Part shown: positions 20,915-30,739 of the stretch, piece by piece | Layout: each line of letters opens with the position of its first letter | How positions within the stretch are numbered: position 1 is the stretch's first letter | NCBI GenBank assembly: GCA_963766445.1 | Contig: CAVXZW010000027.1 | Location: 62,001 to 126,000, forward strand | Length of the DNA stretch: 64,000 bases | Direction of reading: 5' to 3' | DNA from: JAICYJ01 sp963766445 | GTDB lineage: Bacteria > Actinomycetota > Thermoleophilia > Gaiellales > JAICJC01 | Translations under genes and position numbers: made by a program | The notes under the pieces: generated by a model | What the model was told of the DNA's origin: nothing | Database searches by the model: none | What the model saw: only the letters and a program-made list of their open reading frames with translations

Positions 20915-21487
20915 TCAGCTGCGCAGGCCCAGCTCGGCCGAGATCGGCCGCAGTGCCGCGATCACGAACGTGATGTGCTCGTCCAGGTCAACGCCGAGCT
21001 GCTCGGCTCCCTGGACGACGTCGTCGCGGTTCACGCCTTTCGCGAAGCTGTGCTGCTTCAGCTTCTTTCGCACCGACTTCGCCTCCAGCGATGTCAGCCC
21101 GTCCGGCCGCACCAGGCCGCACGCGTGCACGAACCCCGACACCTCGTCGCAGGCATAGAGCGTGCGCTCGAGCTGTGACTCGCGGGCCACGCCGGTGTGG
21201 TCGCCGTGCGACTGGATGGCGCGGATGAACCACTCCGGATAGCCCTTCTCGCGCAGCACCGGCGCTCCGTCGGAGGGGTGCTTGTCGAGCGTGGGGTGGC
21301 GCTCGTAGTCGAAGTCGTGCAGCAGCGCGACGTTGCCCCAGGCATCCACGTCCTCGTCGAACGAGCCGGCGTACGCGCGCACCGATGCCTCCACCGCCAG
21401 CGCGTGGCGGCGCAGGGCTTCGCTCTGCGTCCACTCGGTGAGCAGCGCCCATGCCGCGTCACGATCGCTTACCAGTTGCTCGTCCAT
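20915..21487 (-). CDS. HD-domain hydrolase
   Basis: The 190-residue protein starts at ATG 21487. The metal-binding HD signature is present: RRHALAVEASVRAYA gives the first His and VALLHDFDYERHPT the HD pair, with SHGD giving a further His. These are the predicted phosphohydrolase centre. The remainder (LYACDEVSGFVHACGLVRPDG, SVRKKLKQHSFAKGVNRDDV) matches a widespread HDIG-type subfamily annotated only as hydrolase. The substrate is unknown, with a nucleotide or phospho-ester likely. It is divergent from murA across a short gap with the murA -10 box. Confidence 0.85.
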   Translation of the reverse strand: MDEQLVSDRDAAWALLTEWTQSEALRRHALAVEASVRAYAGSFDEDVDAWGNVALLHDFDYERHPTLDKHPSDGAPVLREKGYPEWFIRAIQSHGDHTGVARESQLERTLYACDEVSGFVHACGLVRPDGLTSLEAKSVRKKLKQHSFAKGVNRDDVVQGAEQLGVDLDEHITFVIAALRPISAELGLRS

Positions 21488-21532
21488 GCGGCGAAAATAG
21501 CAGGAACCACGGGTAAACGGGTCGAATGGGGC

Positions 21533-21538
21533 TACCCT
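21533..21538 (+). promoter_or_regulatory. -10 box of murA (TACCCT)
   Basis: TACCCT ends eight bases before ATG 21547. The ATG at 21541 lies only two bases after the box and would precede the expected transcription start. Confidence 0.45.
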
Positions 21539-21546
21539 AGATGGCC

Positions 21547-22859
21547 ATGGCTACCGCGACGCGAGAGGGCACTGTGGAGGCATTCCTGATCGAGGGCTGT
21601 CGGCCGCTGTCGGGCACCATCAGCCCGGCCGGCAACAAGAACGCGGCCCTCCCGATCCTCGCCGCCTGCCTGCTCACCGGCGAGCCCGTCATCCTCGAGA
21701 ACGTCCCGCATATCCGCGACGTCGAGGAGATGATCGAGCTGATCGCGGCGCTCGGCGTCGACGTCGAGTGGCACGGCGCCGAACACCGTGCGGGTGTGGG
21801 CGGCCGAGGTCAACGGCACCAAGCTCGACCCCGAGCTGTGCACCCGCATCCGCGCCTCGATCCTGCTGGCCGGGCCGCTGCTGGCCCGCTTCGGGGCCGC
21901 CGACGTGCCGCCTCCTGGCGGCGACGTGATCGGCCGGCGCCGAGTGGACACCCACCTGATGGCGTTCGCCGCGCTGGGCGCGGACGTGCAGGTCGATCGC
22001 GAGTACCGCCTACGCGCCCCCAACGGCCTCGACGGCGCCGAGATCCACCTCGACGAGGCCAGCGTCACCGGCACCGAGAACGCGCTGATGGCGGCCGCCC
22101 GCGCCCGCGGCACAACCGTGATCATGAACGCCGCCTGCGAGCCGCACGTGCAGGACCTGTGCCATCTGCTCTGCAAGATGGGCGTCGCGCATCGAGGGTA
22201 TCGGCTCGAACGTGCTCATGATCCAGGGCGCCGACGAGCTGCACGGCTGCACGCACCGGGTCGGGCCCGACCATATCGAGGTGGCCTCGTTCATCGGCTT
22301 GGCCGCCGTCACCGGCGGCGACCTCCTGATCGAGGACGCGGCCGTCGAGCACCTGCGCGCGATCCGCCACAGCTTCCGGCGGCTGGGCGTCGAGATCGAG
22401 ATCGAGGGTACCAGCGTGCGCGTGCCGCCCGGCCAGGAGCTGGTGGTGGTCGACGACATCCACGATCAGGTGCCGAAGATCGACGACGGGCCGTGGCCGA
22501 TGTTCCCCGCCGACCTGACCTCGATCGCGGTTGCGGTGGCGACCCAGGCCAAGGGCACGGTGCTGATCTTCGAGAAGATGTTCGAGAACCGGCTGGTGTT
22601 CACCGACAAGCTGGTCTCGATGGGCGCCCGCATCATCCTCTGCGACCCTCACCGCGCCGTCGTCACCGGCCCCAGCAAGCTCTACGGCTACCGCATGGAG
22701 AGCCCGGACATCCGCGCCGGCATGGCCATGCTGATGGCCAGCCTCTGCGCGGAGGGCACCAGCCGGATCGGCAACGTCGGCCAGATCGATCGCGGCTATG
22801 AGCGCATCGACGAGCGCCTACGCGACCTCGGCGCCCGTATCGAGCGGGTCGAGGCGTGA
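21547..22859 (+). CDS. murA: UDP-GlcNAc enolpyruvyl transferase MurA, Asp active site, two frameshifts
   Basis: MurA makes the first committed peptidoglycan precursor from UDP-N-acetylglucosamine and PEP. The corrected length is 436 residues, with surplus bases near 21781 and 22195. Motifs are SGTISPAGNKNAALPILAA (with the substrate Lys), NVPHIRDVEEM, RASILLAGPLLARFG, KMFENRLVFTDKLVSMGA and SPDIRAGMAMLMA. The loop that usually reads GGC reads PPPGGDVIGRRRVDTHL, with Asp (codon 21923-21925, residue ~126) replacing the PEP-binding Cys that fosfomycin attacks. The start follows a -10 box. The gene overlaps the next one by 4 bases. Confidence 0.93.
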
Positions 22860-23590
22860 GCGTCGACGGCTGCCTGTCGGCGCTGCTGACGCGTGGGCTG
22901 GTGCGCACGCGGCCGGCCGCTGACATGCTGGCACCGTCCTCCCTGCTGTCCGGATCGGGGGCGCCGCTGCCGCTCGATCACGCCCGGCTGCTCTCCCTCA
23001 GCAACGGCCTCGACGCCTACGGCGGCTACTTCCGCGTGTTCGGCGTCGGCCCCTGGTCGGTGCGCGACATGCGCCGCTGGAACGCACCCGACGGCTGGCG
23101 CCGGGCATGGGGCGGGCGGGCCGACGGCTGGTGGTTCATCGGCGAGACCGCCTGGGGCGACCAGTACGCCTACGCCACCGGCGACGATCCCCTGGAGTTC
23201 GATGCGACCGTCCACCGGCTGGACACGTGCCGGCTCGAGGCGGAGCCGATCGCGGCCTGCTTCGCGGACTTCCTGCGCGACGAGCTGGCCCGCAATGCGG
23301 CCGCCCCGCGCGACGAGACGACGGTGGCGGCACGCCGCCGCTTCGGCGATCTGGAGCCGTCGGTGCAGCTCACCTACGTGCCTTCGCTGCTGGCCGGCGG
23401 TGACGAGGATCTGGCCCACGTGGTGGAGCTGGGCGCCCGCGAGGCGATGGCGCTGGCCGGCGACAGTTATCGGGCTCTGGCGCGCCGCCGTCACGGCATA
23501 GATCCGGCCTCACTAGACTGCTGGCGTGGAGACCCGTCAGATAACGGCCGCCATGGTCACGGAGACGGTTCGGGCGCTGCGCCCCACTGA
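22856..23590 (+). CDS. SMI1/KNR4-like (SUKH) domain protein
   Basis: This is a 244-residue protein coupled to murA (GTGA). The core LLSLSNGLDAYGGYFRVFG ... GWWFIGETAWGDQYAYA resembles SMI1/KNR4 (SUKH) domains, which have a conserved small-glycine and acidic ligand-binding face. Such domains occur in immunity proteins and in housekeeping regulators; here the setting is housekeeping. The last ~22 codons overlap hisD, which is unusual for this genome. The true stop may be earlier if a frameshift is hidden near 23500. Family assignment is moderate. Confidence 0.55.
   Translation: MSVDGCLSALLTRGLVRTRPAADMLAPSSLLSGSGAPLPLDHARLLSLSNGLDAYGGYFRVFGVGPWSVRDMRRWNAPDGWRRAWGGRADGWWFIGETAWGDQYAYATGDDPLEFDATVHRLDTCRLEAEPIAACFADFLRDELARNAAAPRDETTVAARRRFGDLEPSVQLTYVPSLLAGGDEDLAHVVELGAREAMALAGDSYRALARRRHGIDPASLDCWRGDPSDNGRHGHGDGSGAAPH
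23514..23519 (+). promoter_or_regulatory. -10 box of hisD (TAGACT)
   Basis: TAGACT ends six bases before GTG 23526 and lies inside the 3' part of the upstream coding sequence. Confidence 0.45.
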
Positions 23591-24803
23591 CGAGGACCGT
23601 GAGCGCGTCAAGGGCTCGGTGGCCGACATCGTGGAGATGGTGCGAAGCGGCGGCGACGCCGCCGTGCGCCGTCTCACGGCCCGTCTCGACGGCGTCGACG
23701 TGGAGCAGGCGCGGGTGCCGGCGGCCGCCATCAAGCGCTCGTTGAAGGAGACGTCGCCGGGCGTGCTGCGGGCGCTCGAGACGCTGACCGAGAACTTGCG
23801 CGCCACCGCGCGCGAGACGATGCCCCAGCCCAGCCGCCAGGTGCTGGCCCAGGGGCAGATCGTCAGCACCCGCCCGATGCCGGTCGACCGCGCCGGCGTG
23901 TATGCGCCCGGCGGCCGCGCCGCCTACCCGTCCAGCGCCGTGATGGCTCTGGTGCCTGCGCAGGTGGCCGGCGTCAAGGAGATCGCCGTGTGCTCGCCGC
24001 CGGGGCCGGACGGCCTGCCGTCGCACGCCGTGCTGGCCGCGTGCAGCCTGGCCGGCGTCGAGGAGGTGTACGCCATCGGCGGCGCCCAGGCGGTGGCCGC
24101 GATGGCGCTCGGGACGGAGACGATCCGGCCAGTGGACGTGCTGGTCGGCCCCGGCAACGCGTTCGTCGAGGAGGCCAAGCGCGGCCTGTTCGGCGAGGTC
24201 GGCATCGAGTCGCTGGCCGGGCCCAGCGAGCTGATCGTGCTGGCCGACGAGACCGCCCCGCCCGACGTCGTGGCCTGGGACCTGCGGGCCCAGGCCGAGC
24301 ACGGCGCCGGGTCGCAGTCGGTGCTGGTGGCCGTGGACGACGCGGTGCTCGCGGCCGTGTCGGCAGAGCTGCCCGATCCGGCCGGCATCACGCTGCTGCA
24401 GGCCGACTCGTGGGACACCGCCATTGAGCTGGTCAACGCCTACGCGCCCGAGCACCTGCAGTTGATGGTGGCCGATCCGCAGGCGCTGCTCGAGCGCGTG
24501 CGGCACGCCGGCGCCATCTTCATCGGCATGATGAGCGGCACGGCGTTCGGCGACTACGTGGCCGGCTCGAACCACATCCTGCCCACCGGTGGCCGCGGCC
24601 GCTTCTCGTCGGGCCTGGCCACCAGCGTGTTCCTGCGCATCCAGGAGGTGGTCGAGATCCCCGACGCCGCCGTCGAGCGGCTGGCCGCGCCGCTGGCCGA
24701 TCTGGCCCGCGCCGAGGGCCTGCCCGCCCACGCCCGCTCGGCCGAGGTGCGGGCCGAGCGGCTCGCCAACGCATCGTCATTGACCGAAGGAGCCGCAACG
24801 TGA
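23526..24803 (+). CDS. hisD: Histidinol dehydrogenase
   Basis: HisD oxidises L-histidinol to L-histidine in two NAD-dependent steps, the last reaction of histidine synthesis. The 425-residue product shows MPVDRAGVYAPGGRAAYPSS, IGGAQAVAAMALGTETI, VLVGPGNAFVEEAKR, GPSELIVLADETA and LRAQAEHGAGSQSV (zinc ligands Gln/His), then YAPEHLQLM and GDYVAGSNHILPTGG near the C-terminus. GTG 23526 follows a -10 box at the right distance. The gene is intact and overlaps ridA by 4 bases. No other his genes are in the window. Confidence 0.97.
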   Translation: METRQITAAMVTETVRALRPTDEDRERVKGSVADIVEMVRSGGDAAVRRLTARLDGVDVEQARVPAAAIKRSLKETSPGVLRALETLTENLRATARETMPQPSRQVLAQGQIVSTRPMPVDRAGVYAPGGRAAYPSSAVMALVPAQVAGVKEIAVCSPPGPDGLPSHAVLAACSLAGVEEVYAIGGAQAVAAMALGTETIRPVDVLVGPGNAFVEEAKRGLFGEVGIESLAGPSELIVLADETAPPDVVAWDLRAQAEHGAGSQSVLVAVDDAVLAAVSAELPDPAGITLLQADSWDTAIELVNAYAPEHLQLMVADPQALLERVRHAGAIFIGMMSGTAFGDYVAGSNHILPTGGRGRFSSGLATSVFLRIQEVVEIPDAAVERLAAPLADLARAEGLPAHARSAEVRAERLANASSLTEGAAT

Positions 24804-25186
24804 GCAAGACCGTGATCGCCGTCGACGGCGCGCCCCGCCCGTTCCAGGGCGCGCCCTACAACCAGGCCATCCGCACCGACGAGCTGGTCTTCTGCGCCGG
24901 CCAGGTCGGGCTCGACCCCGACACCGGCAACATGGTCGAGGGCGACATCGCGGCCCAGACCGAGCGAGCGCTGCAGAACCTGAAGGCGGTGCTGGAGGGC
25001 GCCGGCAGCGGCCTCAACCAGGTCGTCAAGACCACCGTGTTCATGACCGACCTGGGCGAGTTCGCGGCCATGAACGAGGTGTACGCGACCTACTTCACCA
25101 GCGACCCACCGGCCCGCTCCACGGTGCAGGTCGCAGGCCTGCCGGCCGGCGCCCGCGTGGAGATCGAGGCGATCGCACTGACGTAG
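24800..25186 (+). CDS. ridA: RidA/YjgF-family enamine/imine deaminase
   Basis: RidA proteins hydrolyse reactive 2-aminoacrylate and other enamine/imine products of PLP enzymes. The 128 residues are typical: PYNQAIRTDELVFCAGQVGLDP, a QTERALQNLKAVLEGAGS helix, VVKTTVFMTDLGEFAAMNEVY, and the signature PPARSTVQVAGLPAGARVEIE, which holds the catalytic Arg and the closing Glu. It is coupled to hisD by a GTGA overlap, and a stop TAG is followed at once by the promoter of the next gene. Confidence 0.93.
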   Translation: MSKTVIAVDGAPRPFQGAPYNQAIRTDELVFCAGQVGLDPDTGNMVEGDIAAQTERALQNLKAVLEGAGSGLNQVVKTTVFMTDLGEFAAMNEVYATYFTSDPPARSTVQVAGLPAGARVEIEAIALT

Positions 25187-25194
25187 GGCTCCGG

Positions 25195-25200
25195 TACCCT
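25195..25200 (+). promoter_or_regulatory. -10 box of the tRNA nucleotidyltransferase gene (TACCCT)
   Basis: TACCCT ends six bases before ATG 25207. Confidence 0.45.
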
Positions 25201-25206
25201 CTGCGC

Positions 25207-27802
25207 ATGCGGCCGGCAGAGGTGATCATCTCCCACCAGAACACGGATTTCGACGCCCTCGGCTCGATGCTGGCGGCGCGCCGGCTGTACCCCGGTGCGA
25301 CCGTGCTCGTGCACGGCGGGCTCAACCGCAACGTGCGCGAGTTCGCCGCGCTGCACGAGCGGGAGCTGGCCCTGGCCGATGCCTCCCGCTGCGACCTGTC
25401 CGCGGTCTCCAGGGTGATCGTGGTCGAGACCTCGCAGCTGGGGCGCCTGGGCGATATGGCCGAGCTGGTGGAGCGTCCCGGGGTGGAGACGATGCTGTTC
25501 GACCACCACGGCACGGAGCCGCCGGCGTGGGTCGCGTACGAGCGCTACATCTGCTCCGGCGACGGCGCCCTCAGCAGCACCATGGCCGGCATCCTCGCCG
25601 AGCGCGGGATCGAGCCGACGGCGACCGAGGCGACCGTGCTGGCGCTGGGCATCCACGAGGACACGGGATCGCTGACGTACGCCTCGACCACCGTCCGCGA
25701 CGTGGAGGCGCTCGCGTTCTGCGTCCGCCACGGCGCAAACCAGGAGCTGATCGGCGGCTTCCTGCACACGCCGCTGGATGCCGATCACCGCGCACTCCTG
25801 ACCACCCTGATCGACGCGTCCGAACAGCTCGAGCTGGGCGGCGTGGCGGTGCTGGTTGCGGCCGCGCGCTGGCCGCGATACGTGGACGGCGTGTCCACCC
25901 TCGCCTCCAAGATCACCGACCTCACCGACAGCCCGGCGATGGTGATGCTGGTCGAGATGGACGGCCGGGTGTTCGCGGTCGGGCGCAGCCGCACCGCCGC
26001 ATTCGACGTGGCCGCGGTGATGGCTGCCCTGGGCGGCGGCGGCCACGCCCAGGCGGCCTCGGCGCTGGTGCGCGACGAGACGCTCGAGGGCGCCCGCGCC
26101 CGGCTGGCTGCGGCGCTGGCGCTGGGCATCGCGGCCGGCCCGCGGGCGGCCGACATCATGTCGGCGCCGCCCTGGTTCGTGGAGGCCAACAGCACCATCG
26201 ACGAGGCCCTGGCCGAGTGCCGCCGCCGCGGCAGCTCGGGCGTGCCGGTCGCTTCCGGAGGCGAGATGGTGGGCGTCGTCGCCCGCGAGGACATGGGCCG
26301 CGCGATCGGCCACGGCCTCGGTCACGCGCCGGTGCGCGGGATCATGAGCGCCGAGGTGGCGGGGCTGCCGCCGGACGCGACCCTGGCCGACGTGCAGCGG
26401 GTGCTGCTGCGCGGGGTGGGCCGGCTGGCCGTCACCCGGGACGGCCGCGACGGGCCGCACCCGACCGCCGACGTGCTCGGCATCATCACCCGCGGCGACC
26501 TGCTGCGGGCGCTGCGCGATGCCCCACCCGGCGCGCCGCCGAAGCGCCCGACCGACCTGGGCGACCGGCTGCGCGCCATGCACGGCCTGGAGCGCCTGTG
26601 GCCCGCCGCCGCGGCGGCCGCCGACGACGCGGGCGTCTACCTCGTGGGCGGCGCCGTGCGCGACCTGCTCCTGGAGGAACCCAGCTTCGACATCGATCTC
26701 GCCTACGAGGGCGACGGCATCGCGTTCGCCGAGCGCCTTGCGGCGGCGCTGGAGGGCCGCATGCACGCGCACGAGAAGTTCCACACCGCGGTGGTGCTGG
26801 CCGGCGACCTGCGCGTCGATGTGGCCAGCGCCCGCACCGAGCACTACGAGTACCCGGCCGCCCTGCCCACGGTCGAGCACTCATCGATCCGCCAGGACCT
26901 GCACCGCCGGGACTTCACCATCAACGCAATGGCCGTGTCGCTGCTGCCCGCCGAGTTCGGTCTGCTGTTCGACCCCTACGGCGGCGAGGGCGACCTCGGC
27001 CGCGGCATCGTGCGGGTGCTGCACAACCTGTCCTTCATCGAGGATCCCACCCGCATCTTCCGCGCCATCCGCTACCAGAACCGCTACGGGTTCGACATGG
27101 ATGGGCTGACTCTCCAGCTGGCCCGAAGCTGTGTGGAGATGGGGCTGGTGGGCGACCTGTCAGGGGCGCGCGTCCGAGACGAGCTGGTGGCGCTGCTGAA
27201 CGAGGAGGAGGTGGCAGGCGCGCTCGTCAGCCTCGATCAGCTGGGGCTGGCCGGCGCCGTGCACCCGGCGCTCGACTGCGGCCCGGCGTCGGTGCACCTG
27301 GTGGAGCGCCTCGACCGCGCCCGGCGGCGCCACGCGCCGGAGCTGCCGGCCTGGCGCGGCCGGCTGGCTGCGATCGCGCGCGGCATCCCGGGCGGCGAGC
27401 TGGACGAGTGGTTGGAGCGGCTGCGGGTGCGGCGCCGCGATGCCCGCGTGGTGGCGTTCAGCGGCTGTGGTGCCGCCGCGGCTGGCGGGGGCCCTGGCGG
27501 TGACCGCCGAGCCGGCGCGGATCGCAGAGCTGCTGGCGCCGCATCCGGCCGAGGTGGCGCTGATGGTGGTGGCGCTGGAGGGGCACGCGGCCGAGTCCGC
27601 CGAGCTGTACCTGGCGCAGCTGCGCGACCTGCGGCTGGACATCGACGGCGACACGCTGCGCGAGCAGCTGGGGATGCCGGAGTCGCCGCAGGTGGGCGCG
27701 CTCTTGGCCGAGCTGCTGCGGCGCCGCCGAAACGGCGAGCTCGGTGGCCGCGAGGAACAGCTCGAGGCCGCCCGGGAGCTGCTCGCCGAGGTGGCGGGAT
27801 GA
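25207..27802 (+). CDS. DHH-DHHA1-CBS-CBS-tRNA nucleotidyltransferase fusion, one frameshift
   Basis: This multidomain protein has 864 residues, counting one surplus base near 27464 as an error. Residues ~1-310 are a DHH/DHHA1 phosphoesterase: ISHQNTDFDALGSM, VIVVETSQLG, MLFDHHGTEPP and GGGGHAQAASA. Two CBS domains follow at ~315-435 (VRGIMSAEVAGLPPDATLADV in the second). Then comes a class II poly(A) polymerase/CCA-adding head with GVYLVGGAVRDLLL, FDIDLAYEGDG (the DxD metal site), RRDFTINAMAVSL and EDPTRIFRAIRYQNRYGF. By analogy with Aquifex-type enzymes it should add the terminal A or CC of the tRNA CCA end; the DHH part may trim RNA or sense nucleotides. Confidence 0.9.
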
Positions 27803-28772
27803 GGCTGAGCACCGCCAACGCCAGCCGCTGGCGCGGCCAGCCGGGCCACTACGAGGCCTGGCACCTGCGCCTCGGCGACCCGCACAGCGCCGCGTCGGCA
27901 TGGATCCGCCACAGCTTCCACGTGCCCCCGGAGGCCGCTCCCGGCGAGTCCACCGCCGAGCTGTGGTTCGTCGGCCGCGACCCCGACGGGCGTCGCGTAC
28001 GCCCGCCGTCAGAGCTTCTCGATCGACCAGTTCCGAGACCGGCGCCGGCGGCTTCCCGCTCACGCTCGGCCCCAGCTCGCTGGATGTGGCCAGCGCCAGC
28101 GGCCGCGTCGACGAGGCGCGCTGGGACCTGCGCTGGTCGCCGACCGGCGAGCCGTTCGGCTACGGCGGCGGTGGCGGCCGGCGGAGACGCGCCGAGATCG
28201 TCGTCAGCCAGCCGACGATCCGCGCCAGCGGCACCTTCGCCATCGGATCGCGGGACCTGGAGGTGCGCTCCTGGCCGGCCCATCAGCTGCACGCCTGGGG
28301 CAACCGTCACGCCGAGGCGTCGGCGCGGGTGCACTGCAATGCCTTCGCATCCCCGGACGACTTCGTCGAGGTGTTCAGCCGCCGCTACGACAACCTCGGC
28401 AAGCACACGCCGGTGATCTCGACCGGCGCGGTGGTCGCGCAGGGCGAGCGCCACGAGCTGCACGGCGCCCTCCGCGGGCTGGCGGCGCGCGCCACCATCG
28501 AGCCGAACCGCTACCGGTTCACGATCCGCGGGCCGTTCCTGAGGATCGAGGGCGAGGTGCACTGCGCGCTCGCGGACATGGTCGGCGTCTCCTACCGCGA
28601 CCCCGACGGCGGCCGCGTGTACGCCTACGCCGCCGACCACGCCGTGATCGAGGTCGAGGTGCGCCGCCGGACGGTGCGCGGCTGGTCGCGGGCGGCGCGG
28701 CTGTCGGCCGGTAGCTGCGCCTACGAGTACGCCAGCCGAATGCCGGTGCCGGGCGTCGAGGTGGTGCTGTGA
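27799..28772 (+). CDS. CrtC/tocopherol cyclase-like lipocalin-fold protein, two frameshifts
   Basis: This is a 323-residue protein after ignoring surplus bases near 27990 and 28034. Features are HYEAWHLRLGDPHSAASAWIRHSF, GELWFVG-like TAELWFVGRDPDG, GGFPLTLGPSSLD, and HQLHAWGNRHAEASARVHCNAF. These fit the double-lipocalin superfamily of hydroxyneurosporene hydratase (CrtC) and tocopherol cyclase, whose members bind lipid or isoprenoid substrates. No signal peptide is seen. It overlaps the tRNA nucleotidyltransferase gene (ATGA) and pgeF (GTGA). Function is unknown and the family call is moderate. Confidence 0.5.
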
Positions 28773-29538
28773 GCGCCGGTCTTCACTGGCGCCAGGAGCC
28801 GCTGCCGCTGCTGGACTGGGCGGCGGCGCCGGCCGGCGTGCGGGTGTCGTTCACCTGCCGTCACGGCGGCGTCTCGTCGGGGCCGTTCGCGTCGCTCAAC
28901 CTGGGCGCGCTGACGGCGGACGAAGCGGCGAACGTGGCCGAGAACCGGCGGCGGGCCGTGGCCGGCGCGGGCGGCGACGGCGCGACCGCGACCATGGCCT
29001 GGCAGGTGCACGGCACGCGACATCCGCGAGGTGACCGACACGCCCTCCTCGGGTCGCTTCCTGCAGCCCGGCGCCGAGCCGTTCCCGAAGTCGGACGGCC
29101 TGGTCACCAGCAGCCGCGGCCGGGCGCTGACGCTGCTCACCGCCGACTGCCTGCCGGTCGCGATCGCGGCCGCCGACGGCAGCCGGCTGGCGGTGCTGCA
29201 CGCGGGCTGGCGTGGCATCGAGGCCGGTGTGGTCGAAGCTGGCGTGGCGGCGGTGGGCGGCGAGGCGGTGGCCGCGATCGGGCCCGGGGCGGGGCCGTGC
29301 TGCTACGAGGTGGGCGACGACGCGGCCGGCCCGCTGACCCGGCGCTTCGGCGAGGACGTCGTCCGCGACGGCCGCGCCGACCTGTGGCTGTGCGCCGAGC
29401 GCGCGCTTCGCACGAGCGGCGTCGAGCAGGTGGCCGTTGCGGGCGAGTGCACGATCTGCACGCGAGGATCGCTACTTCTCGCACCGGCGCGACCACGGCG
29501 TCACCGGCCGGCAAGGGGTGGTGGGGCTGCTTGCTTGA
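28769..29538 (+). CDS. pgeF: Multicopper polyphenol oxidase/PgeF-family (YfiH), two frameshifts
   Basis: YfiH/PgeF proteins are purine nucleosidase-like zinc enzymes linked to peptidoglycan editing and adenosine breakdown. The corrected 255 residues show VRVSFTCRHGGVSSGPFASLN, WQVHGTDI (zinc His), DGLVTSSRGRALTLLTADCLPV (zinc Cys), LAVLHAGWRGI (zinc His), IGPGAGPCCYEVGD and FSHRRDHGVTGRQ. Surplus C bases lie near 29018 and 29463. GTG 28769 overlaps the preceding stop. Position just before yggS-sepF is a common actinobacterial division-cluster order. Confidence 0.9.
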
Positions 29539-30184
29539 CCCGGCCCTGATCGCGGAGAACCTGGCGCTGGTGCGCGAGCGGGTGGGGCCGGATGTGCAGA
29601 TCCTGGCCGCCACCAAGTACGTCGCGGCCGACGACCTGCCGGCGTTGCACGAGGGTGGCGTGCGGCTGGTCGGCGAGAACCGGTCGGACGCGCTGATCGC
29701 CAAGCAGGAGGCGCACCGCGACCTGTTCACCTGGGACTTCATCGGCCACGTGCAGAGCCGCAAGGTGCGCGACATCGCCGGACGTGTGCGGCTGATCCAC
29801 GCCATCGACTCGCTCTCGGCCTGCCGCCGGATGCAGGATCAGGCGGAAGTCCCGGTGGACTGCCTGCTGCAGGTGAACGTGGCCGGCGAGGAATCGAAGT
29901 CAGGCGTGCCGCTCGACGAGGTGGATCGCTTTCTGGAGGATGTGTCGCCGCTCGACGCCGTCCGTTTCCGCGGCCTGATGACGATGCCGCCGCTGGCGGA
30001 CGACCCGAACGACGCCCGGCCCTGGTTCGCGGCGCTCCGCGAGCTGCGTGACCGGCTGGCGCCGGCCTGGCAGGGGCGGCACGAATTCCGGGAGCTCTCG
30101 ATGGGCACCAGCCAGGACTACGAGGCCGCTGCGGCAGAGGGCGCGACGATCGTACGGGTGGGGAGCGTCCTCTATGGGCGGTAA
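29531..30184 (+). CDS. PLP homeostasis protein YggS/PROSC
   Basis: This single-domain PLP-binding protein keeps free pyridoxal phosphate balanced and is conserved next to sepF. The 217 residues have the PLP lysine in VQILAATKYV, GENRSDALIAKQ, WDFIGHVQSRKVRDIA, LQVNVAGEESKSG, RFRGLMTMPP and SMGTSQDYEAAAAEGATIVRVG. TTG 29531 was chosen because it gives the family N-terminus and overlaps the pgeF stop by 8 bases, the coupling style of this chromosome. Confidence 0.92.
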   Translation: MLDPALIAENLALVRERVGPDVQILAATKYVAADDLPALHEGGVRLVGENRSDALIAKQEAHRDLFTWDFIGHVQSRKVRDIAGRVRLIHAIDSLSACRRMQDQAEVPVDCLLQVNVAGEESKSGVPLDEVDRFLEDVSPLDAVRFRGLMTMPPLADDPNDARPWFAALRELRDRLAPAWQGRHEFRELSMGTSQDYEAAAAEGATIVRVGSVLYGR

Positions 30185-30187
30185 AGT
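30182..30187 (+). promoter_or_regulatory. -10 box of sepF (TAAAGT)
   Basis: TAAAGT ends nine bases before the sepF ATG and overlaps the yggS stop. GAGGGG between box and start could also serve as a ribosome binding site for read-through transcripts. Confidence 0.4.
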
Positions 30188-30196
30188 GAGGGGCGC

Positions 30197-30739
30197 ATGA
30201 GTGTAAAAGACATGTGGCAGCGCACCCAGGTCTACTTCGGCATCAAGGAGGAGGACTGGGAAGAGGACTACTTCGACGACGACGGCTCCGCGGCCCACGA
30301 GGACCTCGAGAGCCGCTACAACGAGCGGCCGAACGTCCGCCGGCTGAACCCACGGCGCCGCTCCGGCGCCGACTTCGACGACATCTTCTCGGACGAGCCG
30401 CCGCCTCCCCAGCGCGGCCGCGGGCGGCAGCCCGCCGCACAGAACGGCGGCCAGCGCCACGCGGCGCAGGTGGAGCTGATCGTGCCGAAGTCGTTCAACG
30501 ACGCGCAGAAGGTGGCCGACAAGCTGAAGGCCGACGTGCCGGTGATCATCAACCTGCAGGCGGCGGACTCCGACCTGGCCAAGCGGCTGATCGACTTCTC
30601 GAGCGGGCTCACCTACGCGCTGGACGGCGCCATGCAGCGCGTCGCCGACCGGGTGTTCCTGCTCACCCCCGCCCACGTGACCGTGTCCGCCGAGGATAAG
30701 GCGTCATTGATGGAGCGCGGTTTCTTCAACCAGTACTGA
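30197..30739 (+). CDS. sepF: Cell division protein SepF
   Basis: SepF polymerises under FtsZ and ties the Z-ring to the membrane. The 180-residue product starts MSVKDMWQRTQVYFGI, a short amphipathic helix likely to insert in the membrane. It then has a disordered acidic and Arg-rich linker (~20-85) and the globular DUF552 domain (VELIVPKSFNDAQKVADKL, VPVIINLQAADSDLAKRLIDF, SGLTYALDGAMQRVADRVF). No ftsZ is in the window, but yggS, yggT and divIVA nearby complete a classic division neighbourhood. Confidence 0.95.
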   Translation: MSVKDMWQRTQVYFGIKEEDWEEDYFDDDGSAAHEDLESRYNERPNVRRLNPRRRSGADFDDIFSDEPPPPQRGRGRQPAAQNGGQRHAAQVELIVPKSFNDAQKVADKLKADVPVIINLQAADSDLAKRLIDFSSGLTYALDGAMQRVADRVFLLTPAHVTVSAEDKASLMERGFFNQY

